From assembly GCA_003991915.1 (NCBI GenBank), contig RQTK01000003.1:386550-450549 (forward strand): DNA of 64,000 nt. The letters are read 5' to 3'. This stretch comes from Elysia chlorotica. Its lineage: Eukaryota; Mollusca; Gastropoda; Plakobranchidae. The notes below the pieces were generated by a model. That model ran no database searches. It was not told the DNA's origin and saw only the letters and a list, made by a program, of their open reading frames with translations. Below are positions 13,901 through 26,043 of this stretch, piece by piece (position 1 is the stretch's first letter; the number at the start of each line of letters is the position of its first letter). The position numbers were made by a program, and so were the translations under genes.

Positions 13901-14524
13901 CGTCGCTGAGTGTTTCTTAGTAATCATATGAAGTTTTAAAAGGCACGGCAACAAATCATGTTCACTTAAGTTTGTGAGTAGCGAGCTCTACGCCTGTAAA
14001 TCTTGCACCCTCATTTGACAGCTCATCACGGGCGACAGAAAAAGGCATGCAAATGGAATGTGTGGAATGCAATTTATACCCTTTTTTAAACAGAAAATTG
14101 CACTACATGCAATAGGATAATGTTTTTTTAAAAGATATATTTAAATAGACAATCAAATGTGCATCATTTTGTTTGGAGAAAGCGGAAAAATACATACATA
14201 ATGGGCTGAAAATGTTAAGTTTTTACCGACTCATTTCATGACATAATTTTAATTTCAAAGTATTAAAAAATAGACATGGTTTTGCTTTTTTCAGATTGTT
14301 TTGCACATGAGTGAGAAATGAGTATATGAGTTAGTACATATTTTATACTTATAAATATTGTGCCCTTGCGTCACACACCTTTTTTTTTGTCCACTGTGTA
14401 TAGGATAACTCTTGGGAACCAGTTAGAGGGTGTTCGCCTCAAAGATCCAGACATTGTGAAACTATTCCGGGAGAAATATCCGGATGGAAACTGCATGGGG
14501 CCATCCCAATCCCAAAAGAGATAG
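686..14524 (+). CDS. METTL3: METTL3, m6A mRNA methyltransferase catalytic subunit (5' incomplete)
   Basis: Catalytic subunit of the METTL3-METTL14 nuclear writer that makes N6-methyladenosine in mRNA from S-adenosylmethionine. Exons: 686-882, 2717-2814, 3050-3107, 4900-4940, 5427-5502, 5837-5926, 8085-8121, 8695-8814, 9143-9198, 9588-9716, 9969-10156, 10668-10706, 12153-12261, 12961-13026, 13491-13603, 14404-14524 (stop TAG). Phases agree throughout, giving about 512 codons against 580 in human. The missing leader helix must lie upstream. Visible landmarks in order: a basic patch GKKRRRD, probably nuclear localisation (4900-4940); two CCCH zinc fingers (EFCQYG...CKRLHF and [17 protein letters not shown]); the catalytic DPPW motif at 10035-10046; [10 protein letters not shown] near the end. 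The last residues, SQSQKR, diverge from vertebrates. All introns are GT-AG. Confidence 0.95.
1351..1376 (+). repeat. G-quadruplex-type G-rich tract
   Basis: Five G-runs of three to six bases separated by single A or T residues, in METTL3's first visible intron. It is followed by a long polypyrimidine stretch ending in a (CT)n array at about 1438-1470. The pattern fits the G3+N1-7 quadruplex rule on the transcribed strand. Confidence 0.7.
1438..1470. repeat. (CT)n microsatellite
   Basis: Uninterrupted CT dinucleotides inside a longer pyrimidine tract that begins near 1386. Reading frames across it give only low-complexity peptides. Confidence 0.95.
1875..1912. repeat. (CT)n microsatellite
   Basis: A second CT array in the same METTL3 intron, set in a pyrimidine-rich stretch from about 1850 to 2015. 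Confidence 0.95.
2021..2165 (+). mobile_element. possible tRNA-derived SINE head
   Basis: The bases at 2027-2037 (TGGCCCAAGGG) fit the RNA polymerase III A-box. A weaker B-box-like GGCTTGATCCT follows at 2070-2080, at tRNA-like spacing. It is not a functional tRNA, because a convincing cloverleaf is not visible. The 3' limit is unclear, and a poly-A-rich tract lies at 2273-2307. Confidence 0.35.
2273..2307. repeat. A-rich tract
   Basis: Two poly-A runs separated by CT, about 35 bp, in the first visible METTL3 intron. It could be the tail of a retroposed element. Confidence 0.8.
3275..4334. mobile_element. piggyBac-like element, internally deleted
   Basis: Flanked by TTAA on both sides (3271-3274 and 4335-4338), the piggyBac target duplication. 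The left end reads CCCTACAAGAG and the right end inward reads CCCTAGCAGTG, a short inverted repeat beginning CCCTA. Three TTGGCGG motifs (4211, 4272, 4313) form subterminal repeats near the right end. On the minus strand around 4060-3900 a decayed frame reads [13 protein letters not shown], stop, [14 protein letters not shown], which resembles the acidic N-terminus of piggyBac transposases. Too little remains for an active transposase. It lies in the METTL3 intron between 3107 and 4900. The family call rests on ends and motif, not on a search. Confidence 0.6.
3802..3958. repeat. TCTAGATC-type repeat cluster
   Basis: Repeated CTAGATCTAGATC blocks interspersed with other sequence inside the piggyBac-like element. 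The same motif recurs at 29650-30110 and 37205-37280. Confidence 0.7.
5927..6354. repeat. tandem duplication, about 227-bp unit
   Basis: Copy A (5927-6153) and copy B (6154 to about 6354) both begin GTTGTTTTATTTCTACATTT and stay nearly identical, with a small deletion in copy B. Copy A begins exactly at the splice donor of METTL3 exon 5837-5926, so the donor sequence is duplicated in the intron. Reading through copy A meets a stop after about 19 codons. Confidence 0.9.
11639..11646. promoter_or_regulatory. TGACGTCA palindrome (CRE consensus)
   Basis: A perfect 8-bp CREB/ATF consensus in the METTL3 intron 10707-12152. One copy of an 8-mer can occur by chance, and no nearby transcription start is recognised. 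Confidence 0.25.
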
Positions 14525-16742
14525 AATGTATTTTGTACTCTTTCGATGTCGTTGCTGTAAAACTGTTTTCTTCTTTCATTTTTTTTTTAAATTTCATAAC
14601 AATAGGGATAAAAGAACATTATTGTCTCATGATGAATGGCAAGTACTGCATTTCTCTTACGTATTGTTACTATGAAAAAAGATCAATTTTTGTTTTAAAA
14701 AATATACAACCAAAACAAACAAAAAAATACAAAATGTTGATCAAAACATTCATGAAATATGAATGCATGGTTTTATAAGAAAAATAAAAACATGTAGAAA
14801 ATTATGTCACTCAAGTTGTCCTGTGAGTTGTTTTTTTTTGTTGTTGTTGTTTTTTTCAGTTTCGGTTAAAAATATATGTGGACATTTTTTGGTCAAAAAG
14901 CTTTTTTTAATTGTGTACACTTCAAACATATTGACGTTGAGTGAAAGATTACTAAAAATAAAAAGAACTTGGGGTTTTGTTTTGATTTTAATTTAATGTT
15001 GATCAGAATCTACAGATTACACTATGATGTTGAGAGACATGTGGGATATAATCAAAATTCTTTCAAGTTGCATACTTTTCTAGGTAATTTTGCAATTACT
15101 ATTTTTGTTGGGTTAAATTTAAATAAAAATCAAACATTTTTTATGAAAAATTTACTCAATGAAGAGGCTGAAAGTTAGTTTAACATCTTGTTTTCCAAAA
15201 AAAAAAAAAGCTAACAGAGGATTAGGTGTTTTTTGTTTTTTCAAGATCTCAAGTAGAAACAGCAAATGAAATAGGTAAAAGAAAACAACAAAACAAAAAC
15301 GTAAAAAAAAATTAATTTGAGACAATCTGGGATTAAAATTGACACTCAATTCTTCACTCTTCACCATACATGTTTACTTTAGTTATATTGAGGTTGTAAA
15401 AGACAAAGAAAAAATGATCATCATTAATGAGATTGTCAATGTCATCTCCAGTTTATTTTCCTACTGAAAAATATGCATTCCTGTTTTTCTTTTTAACAGT
15501 CAACACCAAGATTACAACTATATATATATGTTTCATTGGGAATTTTCTTTGTACAATATCTGCATGAAAACATCAATAAGAAAATAAACAAAGACATCCA
15601 TATAAAAAATTGTGCAACAAAAACATCTTTTATGCGGCTAGAAACATCAATGAACACAGATTTGTGTGTAGGTTTTAAGTCATCAAGGTAAACAAAGAGC
15701 ACAGAATTTTCTCTTCAATAAAAAAGAAATCAATGAAAGACAGCAGTTAACATTATCAATTCTTATATCAGGTTATGTTTCTCAACCATGTTACTAAGAG
15801 AATTCTAGGCGTTGTAAGCCTTCTTATTCCCATCTTTGTACAAGCTACCACACCATTGTACTTATGGCCTTATCATTTTCAGCTTTTGAGCTGAGGAAAA
15901 ATTCAATATCAGTATTCTGTAATGCATCATCTAATTTATTCAAATGAAAAAAATAACAAAAACCCACATTTAAACTGACACTTTTATATGATCATTCAAC
16001 AAACAAAAAAAAACCACTGTGAAATATACCATAAAATTAAACAGTGTGATAGAAAAACGTTTTACAAGATATTCGTTCATAGTGATACCCGAATGATCCT
16101 CAATGGTTTAAAATGGCTAAATTGTGTTAGATGACACCTTTATATAATTCTGATTATGTTAGCAAAATGAATCCAACATAATATAATAATACCTATAATA
16201 TCTTAAGCAATTATATGAAAAAGTATTTATTGAAGCATAGGACTTGAACTGAAAGATTCAACACTCATCGTTACTTCAAAAACATATATGTTAATTAATA
16301 ATACTACAGTCAATCTCCAAGGGAAGTATCTGAAAACATTCTTTTGTAAACGAAAAAAAATGAAGTGATATATAAAAACCCAGCCTTAACTTCAGTAAAA
16401 CTGATCCTAATTTTATCAATCGGCAACAGCCTACATAGTGTCCCTCTAATATACAATTTAGTATATAAAAAAAGTGCTGTCACCTTTTTACAGCAACTTG
16501 AACTTACTTTGCGTATTGATAAACTTAAACAAAAGATTGATGAACATCTGTGTAAATGGCATAATTCATCTAAATAAAAGTATGCAACACGCAAAATGAT
16601 GTGACTACCTTGTGCCAATTTTCATCTGAGTTAAAAATGGTTTTGAGGCCCCAAACCAACTCTCACATGCTAAAAATTGTATGAAAAACAGAATAATTTT
16701 GCCAGCATTGGTTTTATGTTGAATTTGGAGGTGAGTGTCAAA
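14525..16742. other. convergent 3' ends of METTL3 and LONP2
   Basis: There is no protein-coding exon here. METTL3 runs in from the left, with AATAAA signals at 14783-14788 and 14957-14962. LONP2 runs in from the right, with reverse-complement polyadenylation signals (TTTATT on the + strand) at 16226-16231 and 15935-15940. Which signals are used cannot be told from sequence. Open frames in this stretch are short and AT-driven. Confidence 0.5.
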
Positions 16743-19700
16743 TCAAAGTTTTGACTGCAGCTTCGGCATTGTTTCACCACCATCAGGGAGTCCATCATCA
16801 AAGGCTGCCTCCAGCACATCCTCCAAGGTTGTAGCAAAAACAAATTGCATCTCTCCCTAAGGAAGAAAATAAAAAAAAAACCCAATGCTTTTGCTGAAAA
16901 AGAATTGAAAGTTGCATGCACTTGAGAGCTTAAGCTATGGCATCCCTATTCAAAAATGAATTACTAACTAATTTTCAAAGTCACTTCCTCCAAAAAAACT
17001 TGTTTTGTTTATGAGTTAAGGTAGTTTCAAATAAGGCCTATAGATTATTGGGGAGCTTCAGAACGTGAAAGTCTTGCCATCAGCCAAAAAGAGTCGGATG
17101 TTGGAAATTGAATTAAAGATAAAATATTTTAAAGTAAAATCACCCTTGATTCCTAAAAGAGGAAAAATAATACAATATATTAAGTTTATTAGGATATTTC
17201 ACAATCTCCCTCTGAATTAATTAAGGGCATCAATTTACTTCTGTCTCTGGAATAGCAGCAAGCTTTTCTGTAGTGCTTTCAATAAAATAGTTTCAATCTT
17301 ATATGTTTTGAAAAAAACTAGCATATTTCGTTTAAGATGTAAAATTAAAAACCTTGCATATTGCTCAAAATTACTTTGTAGTGTCTTGTAACACATATAT
17401 CATCCCTGCCTCCTTTTTCTATTCTTTAAACACTTACCCTGATGCTTTCTGGCACCTCATGCAAATCCTTTCTGTTTCTTGCTGGCAAAATTATTCTCTT
17501 TATGCCAGCTCTGTGGGCTGCTAACATTTTCTCTTTTATACCACCGACCTTAAATACAAAAGCAAAAAATATTTCATATAATTGAGGTTTGAAAAAAAAT
17601 TAATGACAAAAAATACATGATTCATCAAACTTTCCCATCACAAGCTAATGCAATGTATTTTAAGACATAAGTGAAATTGTGTGGCAACTATTGAGAATGT
17701 TCAAACTTAATTTCACCTATATGAAGGTACAATTATTTTAACTGTAATTTATTTTATTTAAGTTATGCACAAACAAATATCATCCAAGCTTCAAACTCTT
17801 TTCAATGATACCCTACTCACTGGCAGCACAAGTCCTCGAAGGGTGATCTCTCCTGTCATGGCTGTATCAGAGCGCACACACACGCCTGTAAAGAGAGATG
17901 TGAGTACAGTTGCGATGGTGATCCCTGCAGAGGGGCCATCCTTGCCTACTGCCCCAGCAGGGAAATGAATGTGGATGTCTGTGTTATGAAGCAGATCCTG
18001 TCGACTCTCCAGGCCAAGCTGATGCAAGTCATAGTGGAAATAAGTCAAATAACTATGGGTAATATAACCTATGGTAAACTTTTTAACTAACAATTCATAT
18101 TGATCCAAACAGTCCTATTCAAAATAATAAAGAAACATTATTTGAAGAACATGATTACCCTATTTATTTTTAAGTATCTGATGATATGTAAAAAAAATTA
18201 TCTTTTACCAAAGAGTTCTTTTAACTCTTTTTTTTCATCTCTAAGATGGAAAGAATGAAACAAATGTAATGGTATTCCAATATCATAATAATATTCTCTT
18301 TTAGAGGGATCACAAAATGAAAAATAACCTTTCTGGCATTTGCCCGAACCCAATTAAGTGCGAGTGATGCTGACTCCTTCATAACATCACCCAACTGGCC
18401 TGTAAGAGTGATCTTTCCTTCTCCTACCATACGTGTAGCCTCTACAAACATGATTTCCCCTCCCATAGACGTCCATGCCAAGCCCACAGCCACTCCGGGC
18501 TGAGACAAGCGCTGTGACATCTCTGTCTGAAAAATTGCAGGCTGAAAAAAAAAAACACCACATAATAACAAAAAAAATCCAACTCTGCCAGATGAATTTG
18601 TAACAAAATTTTCATAGAAATAAAAATTACAATAGTTCATCTTCCTAATAATACAAAGTTGTGACAGTTGAAAAAAGGGAAATGTGTAGTCTTAACAAGA
18701 TACACATTTTTTAAAATTTTTTTTTTACACACAAGAAGTTAATCCTCAAATACTTGCAAAATTGTTTTTCACTGTACAGATAAAAAAACCAAAACAGAAA
18801 CAGTATAGACATAATGTAATAAATATTCATAAATTTAATGTATGAAGTTTGAACTGAAATCTCTTTAAGTTAAAGAACTACAGTGGAACACATTTAAACT
18901 GAACTTTTAGGGGTTCTAATTTATATTTCGATTTAAACATAGTCAAGATAAAACGAAAAGAAAGAAAAGGACAAGCCATGAAATGTGCATGAGAGTAGGG
19001 GCCTACATAAAAAAGGATGTTCATTTTGTTGGGTTTTTTTCCGCTTTGTTTCTGCTTTTTCTTGGGGGGTTTTGTGTGTCATTTTTGTTGGTTTTTTTTT
19101 TTTTTGAATGTTGGAAAGAAATCAGGATTAACTTTGTCCTTTTGTATCTTTTCTCTGTTGACAAAAAGTGTAAACAATGTAGAATTCGGAATTCTGTGTT
19201 TGCGACAGATTTTTGTTTTGGTCAATTTTTCCTCATCACAGACAAGTAAAATTAATATCCAACAATCTGGATCCAAACAATTTTTCCTGCCCAATTTTAG
19301 ACCATATCGAGCATTTTTTTGTTTATTTGGTTAGGTTGTTAAAGAGTGACAGCAAGCATGTTTAAAACACAAAGGGTTTTTACATTATGTGGTGAGGATT
19401 GTGTGATGTCAACAAACTCTAATAATTTGGACTAGATTTGCAGAGATGATATACTTACACATACAATGTGAAGCGAATCTAAAGTGGTGATGAGGACAAA
19501 AAAAGACTAGATCGATCTTATTATTAGGCGGCACCCAAACTTATGTAACAAAAATTACTTTTTGCTTATCTCTCATTCTCTTCCTTTCTAAATAATTCGT
19601 TCTTTCAAGGGCTAAAACCCCCTCCTCCCCATGCAATTTCAAGACACCCCTTGAACCTTGTCCTAGATCTGGTAACTACGTGTGCGAGCCTGTATCACTG

Positions 19701-22700
19701 CAAACAATTTAGCATCGCCTAAGTTTGTCCGCCGAGCAGTCACTCAGCCAGCCCGGTCTATGATCACATGCGCACCCCCATGCAATTTCAAGACACCCCT
19801 TGAACCTTGTCCTAGATCTGGTAACTACGTGTGCGAGCCTGTATCACTGCAAACAATTTCAATCGCCTAAGTTTGTCCGCCGAGCAGCCACTCAGCCAGC
19901 CCGGGTCTATGATCGCATCCGCACAGAAAGTGATGAGTAATGCAACAATTTTTGCTTGGCATCGCACATTCAGTGTTAGGGACTGTGTTGGGCTAGGTCT
20001 AGATAGTTTGTGCTGATAAAGTGTGTAAATTTAAAAAGTGATGCAACAATGTTTGTTTTTTATTCTCACATTTAGTGTTAGAGAATGCATTGGGCTAGGG
20101 CCAAATGGTCGCAATGATCAGCGTGTAACTGTAAGCCTGTTGCTGATTATGTAGCGCGAGAGAGAGAGGGGTGATGGTAGGCTTCGTCAGTGATAGATTT
20201 GATGACTCATGACTGCCATAGGTACTGCATTGTATAAGGGAGGGAAAGGTGTGTCATAATGAGCTGATTTTTTTCGAAACTCTACCAGCCAGCAGGATGA
20301 AGTCAGTAATTTCCTTTCGGTTTAGTAATAGTATGCTTGCAGACGATTTCGGTTTACCGTAGATTTTACAACAGTGAAAAAGAGGGTAAACCACAATTGT
20401 TTTAATTTCTTTTTGGTTTAAGTTTGTTCCACTGTATATTATAATCTATAACTTCAAGTCATGATTATTTTAGAAAAATATTTACTCCTAAAATATCCTC
20501 CAAGGCAGCTTCATCAATGATAATAGGCATATCTGGTGGATGAATATTGACAGATGCAGATTCCCTTAGTGAATCATCTTTTGCTAGGCTTGTTGGCTGT
20601 TTCTTTCCTTGGTCTACTTTTTGGGTGGGATTTTCCAACACTTTCACAGCTACAGCTCTGCAGATGCCGGCAATCCTCCTCTCAAGAGTGCGTACACCTG
20701 CCTCTCTCGTGTAACTTGTGACTGCAGATACCAGGTTATATAAAATGATTTGCAGTATTAGCCAACACAAGACTGTATTAAGATTAGAAATGCCCCAAAG
20801 AGACTGCAATTAACTTTTTCTATATCCATAAGAACTGAAATGCCTCTTTATGGCCATTTCGATTGGTCTTAAAACTTTTAAATTCAGCTATGTTATAATT
20901 TATTGCAGAGATCCCATACAGCCACACTAACCTGAAACAGGGAAAACATTAAAAAAAAGCTTAATTGATTATGAAAACAGACCATCCATGAAATGGCAAT
21001 CTGAAATTGTATCAGCCAATTTTTGTTTGTGCTATAACTAATTATGTGCGACTCCATTTGCGGAAAAAATCTCGGCAAACAGTAGAACATGATCACGCTG
21101 TATGAGGATGTGTAAACTGAGTACACTTTTTAGAATTATTGTGGCCCCTTGGTGTTTTATATCCACTTTAATAATAAAGAAAAAAATCACATACTTATAA
21201 GGCGCACGGTGTCATCTGGCAGCTGTAATTGGTCTTCAGTAAGACCATGCTCCTTCAACTGCTTGGGAATTAGGTGTCTGCGAGCTATATGCATTTTCTC
21301 TTCAGCCGTGTAGCCAGGAATCTGGAGGTTTAAAAAGCAAAATAGTCCAGATAAAATAGAACTTAAGAAATTAAAAACACTATATTATACTTCGACTATA
21401 TATATATTATATACTAAAAAAAGATTTGCCACAATATACAATTATGCTCTTGCAATGACAGATATTCAAATCCCCCATTTCACCAACATGCTTATTCTTA
21501 AATTTTTATTATGAAATACAAGGAAGTAGCTTTTTTTTCGATAAAAAAAGAAGTTTTACAAACACAAGCATTGCAAAACCTTAAATAATCTAAAGTTCTT
21601 GTAAGGGCAGATTCTAATAAAAGAATGGACAAAGTTTCACAATAATTTAAAAAATATGATATAACACAAAACTAATGTGCTAGATTAAATTTGTTGATAA
21701 TCATGACTGAAAACTGCCTGGTTTTGTTTGTTTCCAGAAAAAATACAGCATTGCCCCAAGCTAACAAGACATAATTTTTAAGTATGATGTATAAAAATTG
21801 AATCAAGCATAGTCAAACACCGTATCTGTGCTGCCAGACTTTGTATCCTTAGACAAAGGCCTTATTTTTCAGTTTGACTGTTAATTGTTCCTCCAGGGAA
21901 TAAAAGGAGGTTTATAGTAGTTGCATTGATTTATTCTTAGCGATCTTTCAAATTTGGACAGTACAAAATGAGGTCTACCTGTATGATTTCCATTCTGTCC
22001 AGTAAGGCTGGTGGAATGGTTGAAATGTTGTTTGCTGTTGCTATGAAGAGAACTTGAGACAGGTCAAAAGGCACGTTCAGGTAGCTTTTTTGTGTTAAGG
22101 GTCTTTATTAAAACAAAACAAAAAAGATCCTTCAGATATAGGACATATAAAATAAAGTGAAAAGTTTGAAAGTTAACAGTATTAGACTATTACTTTTCGA
22201 TAATACATTTAAGCTAAATTTAAATTCAATAAAATTAAATTATCTTAATGTCTCATCATCGCAAAGTTCTTCTCCCCTACCCAGGATCTCCTAAAAAAGT
22301 ATTAATGATAATAATAGGTATCTGTGCATTAATTAATGTAATTAAAAAGAAAATCACTTACAGTTAAAAAAAAACTACACCTTGGCTGAGGAATTACCAA
22401 GTTTTATTTCAGCGAAAGAATCAGATAAAACATATAGTAGCCAGGTACTCTAAAGCGGGAGCTCGTGATCAGCACTTTTTGAATTCCCTCTGTCGATTAA
22501 AAGATCTCACGCATGAATCTGACTGATAGTAGATTCTTGTAAAACTTTGAAAAATGCAGTGCAAAAGATAACGTTTATTTTGATATATTTTTCGATATAG
22601 TAATATGTTTTACTCTAGATATTTCATGCTGAAAATTTCAGTCAATTTTTTTACTGGAAAGGGTCAGAATAGCTTACATTTGGCTTCCTATTGCATAAAA

Positions 22701-25700
22701 TAAGGCAAATTCTAACTTTTCTCCATTATTTTCTATTGTTCGAAAGGTTGTATGCAAGGTATAATTCAAAGAAAAATATTTAAAATACTCAATAAATATC
22801 TTTTCCTCTCTGACTCAAGCAATACCAGAGATTTTAATTGACATATAAAATAATGGTATTAATGATAAAATATTATCAGCGTTGACAATGCTACTCATTG
22901 GACATTGTAAACGATCCAAATTCATGTGTAAGAATTATAGCTTGAGCAACATAATTTATTATATCATTAACTAGCTTAGATCATGTTAAATGGAGAATCT
23001 TATCATAAAGCAACATTTGTTTTATGTTCATCCTTCCAAGGATACTGGTCCACAAAGTTGTTGTTCTGCTCTGGATCCAAGACTTCAAGGAGAGCTGCTG
23101 ATGGATCTCCATGTATTCCTTTCGTCTATCATTAAAAAAACAACCAATAACATTTTAGACAAATATTGCGCATAACGGGGGAAAGGGACTATACAATTCT
23201 CTAACATTTACATCATCAAACACTATAATAAACATTTTCTAGCAATGCAATATTTCAATTACTTGTCGAAAGCAAAAAAAAAACCCCAAAAAACTTTGGA
23301 AAGAGTTACTCACCAACTTATCAATTTCATCTAGCAGAAATACTGGGTTATTTGTATTGGCACTGCGCAAACCCTGGATTATCCTGCCTGGCATGGAACC
23401 TATGTAAGTTCGTCTGTGGCCTCGTATGTCTGACTGATCACAAACACCACCCAGGGCTATTCTGAAATATTAATACCATCAAGATAGTATCTCCAAAATA
23501 TAAAAGAAAACAAATAAAAAATATGGAGAATAATTATTGTACAGGGCAATGAAGTAAAAGATGATAACACATTTGTAAATGGTTAAAATCAGCAGCCTAT
23601 TTTCACAAAATGCAGTTTTAAAAAACAATCTCAAACAATCTTTCTATTTTGCCACTTTGACTATTTGTCATCTATGATATTTTTTCACGGTAAGCAAATA
23701 AAAAATATACTAAATAAGGACGACATGTTACCTGTGAAACTCTCTGCCCAGTGTATTTGCCAAAGACCTACCAACGCTTGTCTTGCCCACACCAGGTGGT
23801 CCCACAAAGCATAAGATTGGACCTTTCAACGAATTTTTCAGCTGACGAACAGCAAGATATTCTATCACACGCTTTTTAAGCTTTTCCAGCCCATAGTGGT
23901 CCACGTCCAAGTCTTTTCTAAATGGGATTGAAGAAAAATTGAAAATAATCATCTTCTATATGAAAAGAGGACATGTTTTATAGAGAGCACAAAAGTATTT
24001 TTTTAACTAGCATGGGATTCATTTGTTTTACAAAGATACTTGAATAAAAAAAAAATGAACTAAATAAGTTAAGTGCTTGTGCTCCAGTTTTCTAACTAAA
24101 GCTATTTCCCATTAACAATTACTAAAGATTTAAAACTCTTTAAAATAAAATTTTAAAATTCCAATACACAACCTGCTAAAGCATATTATTGATGCTGAAA
24201 ACAGGCACTCCCATACATAGGAATCGGTGTCTAGATTTACTCATAGATCCATTAAGATCTCCTGAACCAACCATTCCTTCTTGAGAATGAAAATGATATT
24301 GGACATAAACTCTAGGTATATATAGACTTTGTGGCAACAAAATATGAAAGGCTCATTTGTATTAGTCAAATTCAAATAATATGAAAAAACTATTCACAGG
24401 AACTAGATTTCTTCTTTTAAAAAAAAATTGCTTTGCCTTCTGGTCTAGATCTGATTAAGTGAGAATTGCAGGTGGAATTTATGATGAATGTTACGTTTAG
24501 AAAAGGAACGTCACAAATGTGTAGCTTTTAAATCAGACTCAGAGCTCAAATTGTGGACTGTAAAATTCTTTTAGTCACCAACTTATTCAGCTTAAAAACC
24601 TTTTAAGCATTTCAGAAATTTATACACATAGCAGACTATTTATAAATGGAGACAAAAAGGTACTGACTTAGCTTGCATTATATCAAGGGTGTCTTTTGTT
24701 CCTTTGGACCAGGGTAGATCTGTGATTAGTTCCAGATAGTTTCTGCATCAGAAGATACAAGGTTGAGACAAAGGTTTAATCAACAAAGAATAAGAGAGTT
24801 TACTATCATAAAGATCGCTCTAATATCATGAACATTGTAAGGCTGGGTATTATGTTATCTCCAAAAACAACTTCATAATTATATAACACAATCAATATAA
24901 TTTTATTCCAATACCACAGCTTTCATACATAAGCACAGTAATTATATAGAAAAAGTAAAAATACCGTATCATTGCATGCTCAGGCATATGGGCAGGCATT
25001 TTCTTAAGCCTCTTCACCTCCTTCATAGCTGACTTGAAGGCCTGATCTGGCATTCCAGCAGCCCTGAGTCATAGAAAGATAAATGTAACATCAAACTAAA
25101 TGATGAAACAAACACTGCAGAAGAAGTTTGTATTTGGAAAAACGTTTAAAACTTTAAACAATAGTTCAAGTAAAGAAAACTGTTTAAAGTCCAGGGTAGA
25201 GAACACTAAAGAGATTCTTTGCTAAATTTAAAAAATGTGAGCCTTAAAAGGATCTGAAGTGCCTATGCGTCCGACTTTCCAGAATATCTAAAAGATTTAG
25301 TTATACCCTACACACCATCTAGAGACCTACGCTCAGCTGGCAAGAACCTCCAAGTGAAACCAAGATACAACTTAAAAAATTTCGGTCTAAGAACCTTCAC
25401 TTTCCAAAGTGCAAACCTTTGGAACAACCTTCCGGACGAAATGAAAAATGTTAATTCATTAACACTATTCAAGTCTAAACTAAAGACGTATCTTTTTAAA
25501 GTCTCATTTTAATATTAAAATTCCTCGAATTGACTATTTAGTTTTAACTCATACGCTCATCATCCTTTTTTCTCCACTCTCTTTCTTATCCGAGGATTAG
25601 TACTTGATTCTTTTTTAAACAATTTGTGACTCTGTGATAAATCTATAGCAATGTTTAATAATATCAATGTGTTTTAAATATCATTGTGTTTCTAAGTTTT

Positions 25701-25795
25701 AATATGTAACATGTATTTAAACACTTTTGTGATTATGTTTAAAATTGCTGTTAAGCGTTTTGAGCTTTTTGAAGGGAAAGCGCTCAATAAAGAAA

Positions 25796-25855
<60 letters not shown>

Positions 25856-25947
25856 GCATTTGAGAGAGAAAAAGGGCTAATATACAAGCAAAAATACACA
25901 AGCTCAAGCTTTAAATTAGTTTTAAAACTTACTTCTCAAAGTTTTAT

Positions 25948-26043
<96 letters not shown>

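Larger units (their letters stand above)
18881..20434. mobile_element. Tc1/mariner- or pogo-like non-autonomous element
   Basis: Both ends carry CAGTGGAACA followed by a few variable bases and TTAAAC in inverted orientation (17 of 19 positions match). Each is bounded by TA (18879-18880 and 20435-20436), the usual target duplication of this superfamily. The 1554-bp interior has no long reading frame and no recognisable transposase. It contains two tandem duplications. It sits in the LONP2 intron 18542-20485, which is one of the largest introns of that gene. Confidence 0.65.

Noticed and set aside
22990..23175. Plus-strand open frame of 61 codons with a reasonable start
   Set aside because: It is the opposite strand of the LONP2 exon 23125-23046, whose minus-strand frame matches [15 protein letters not shown].
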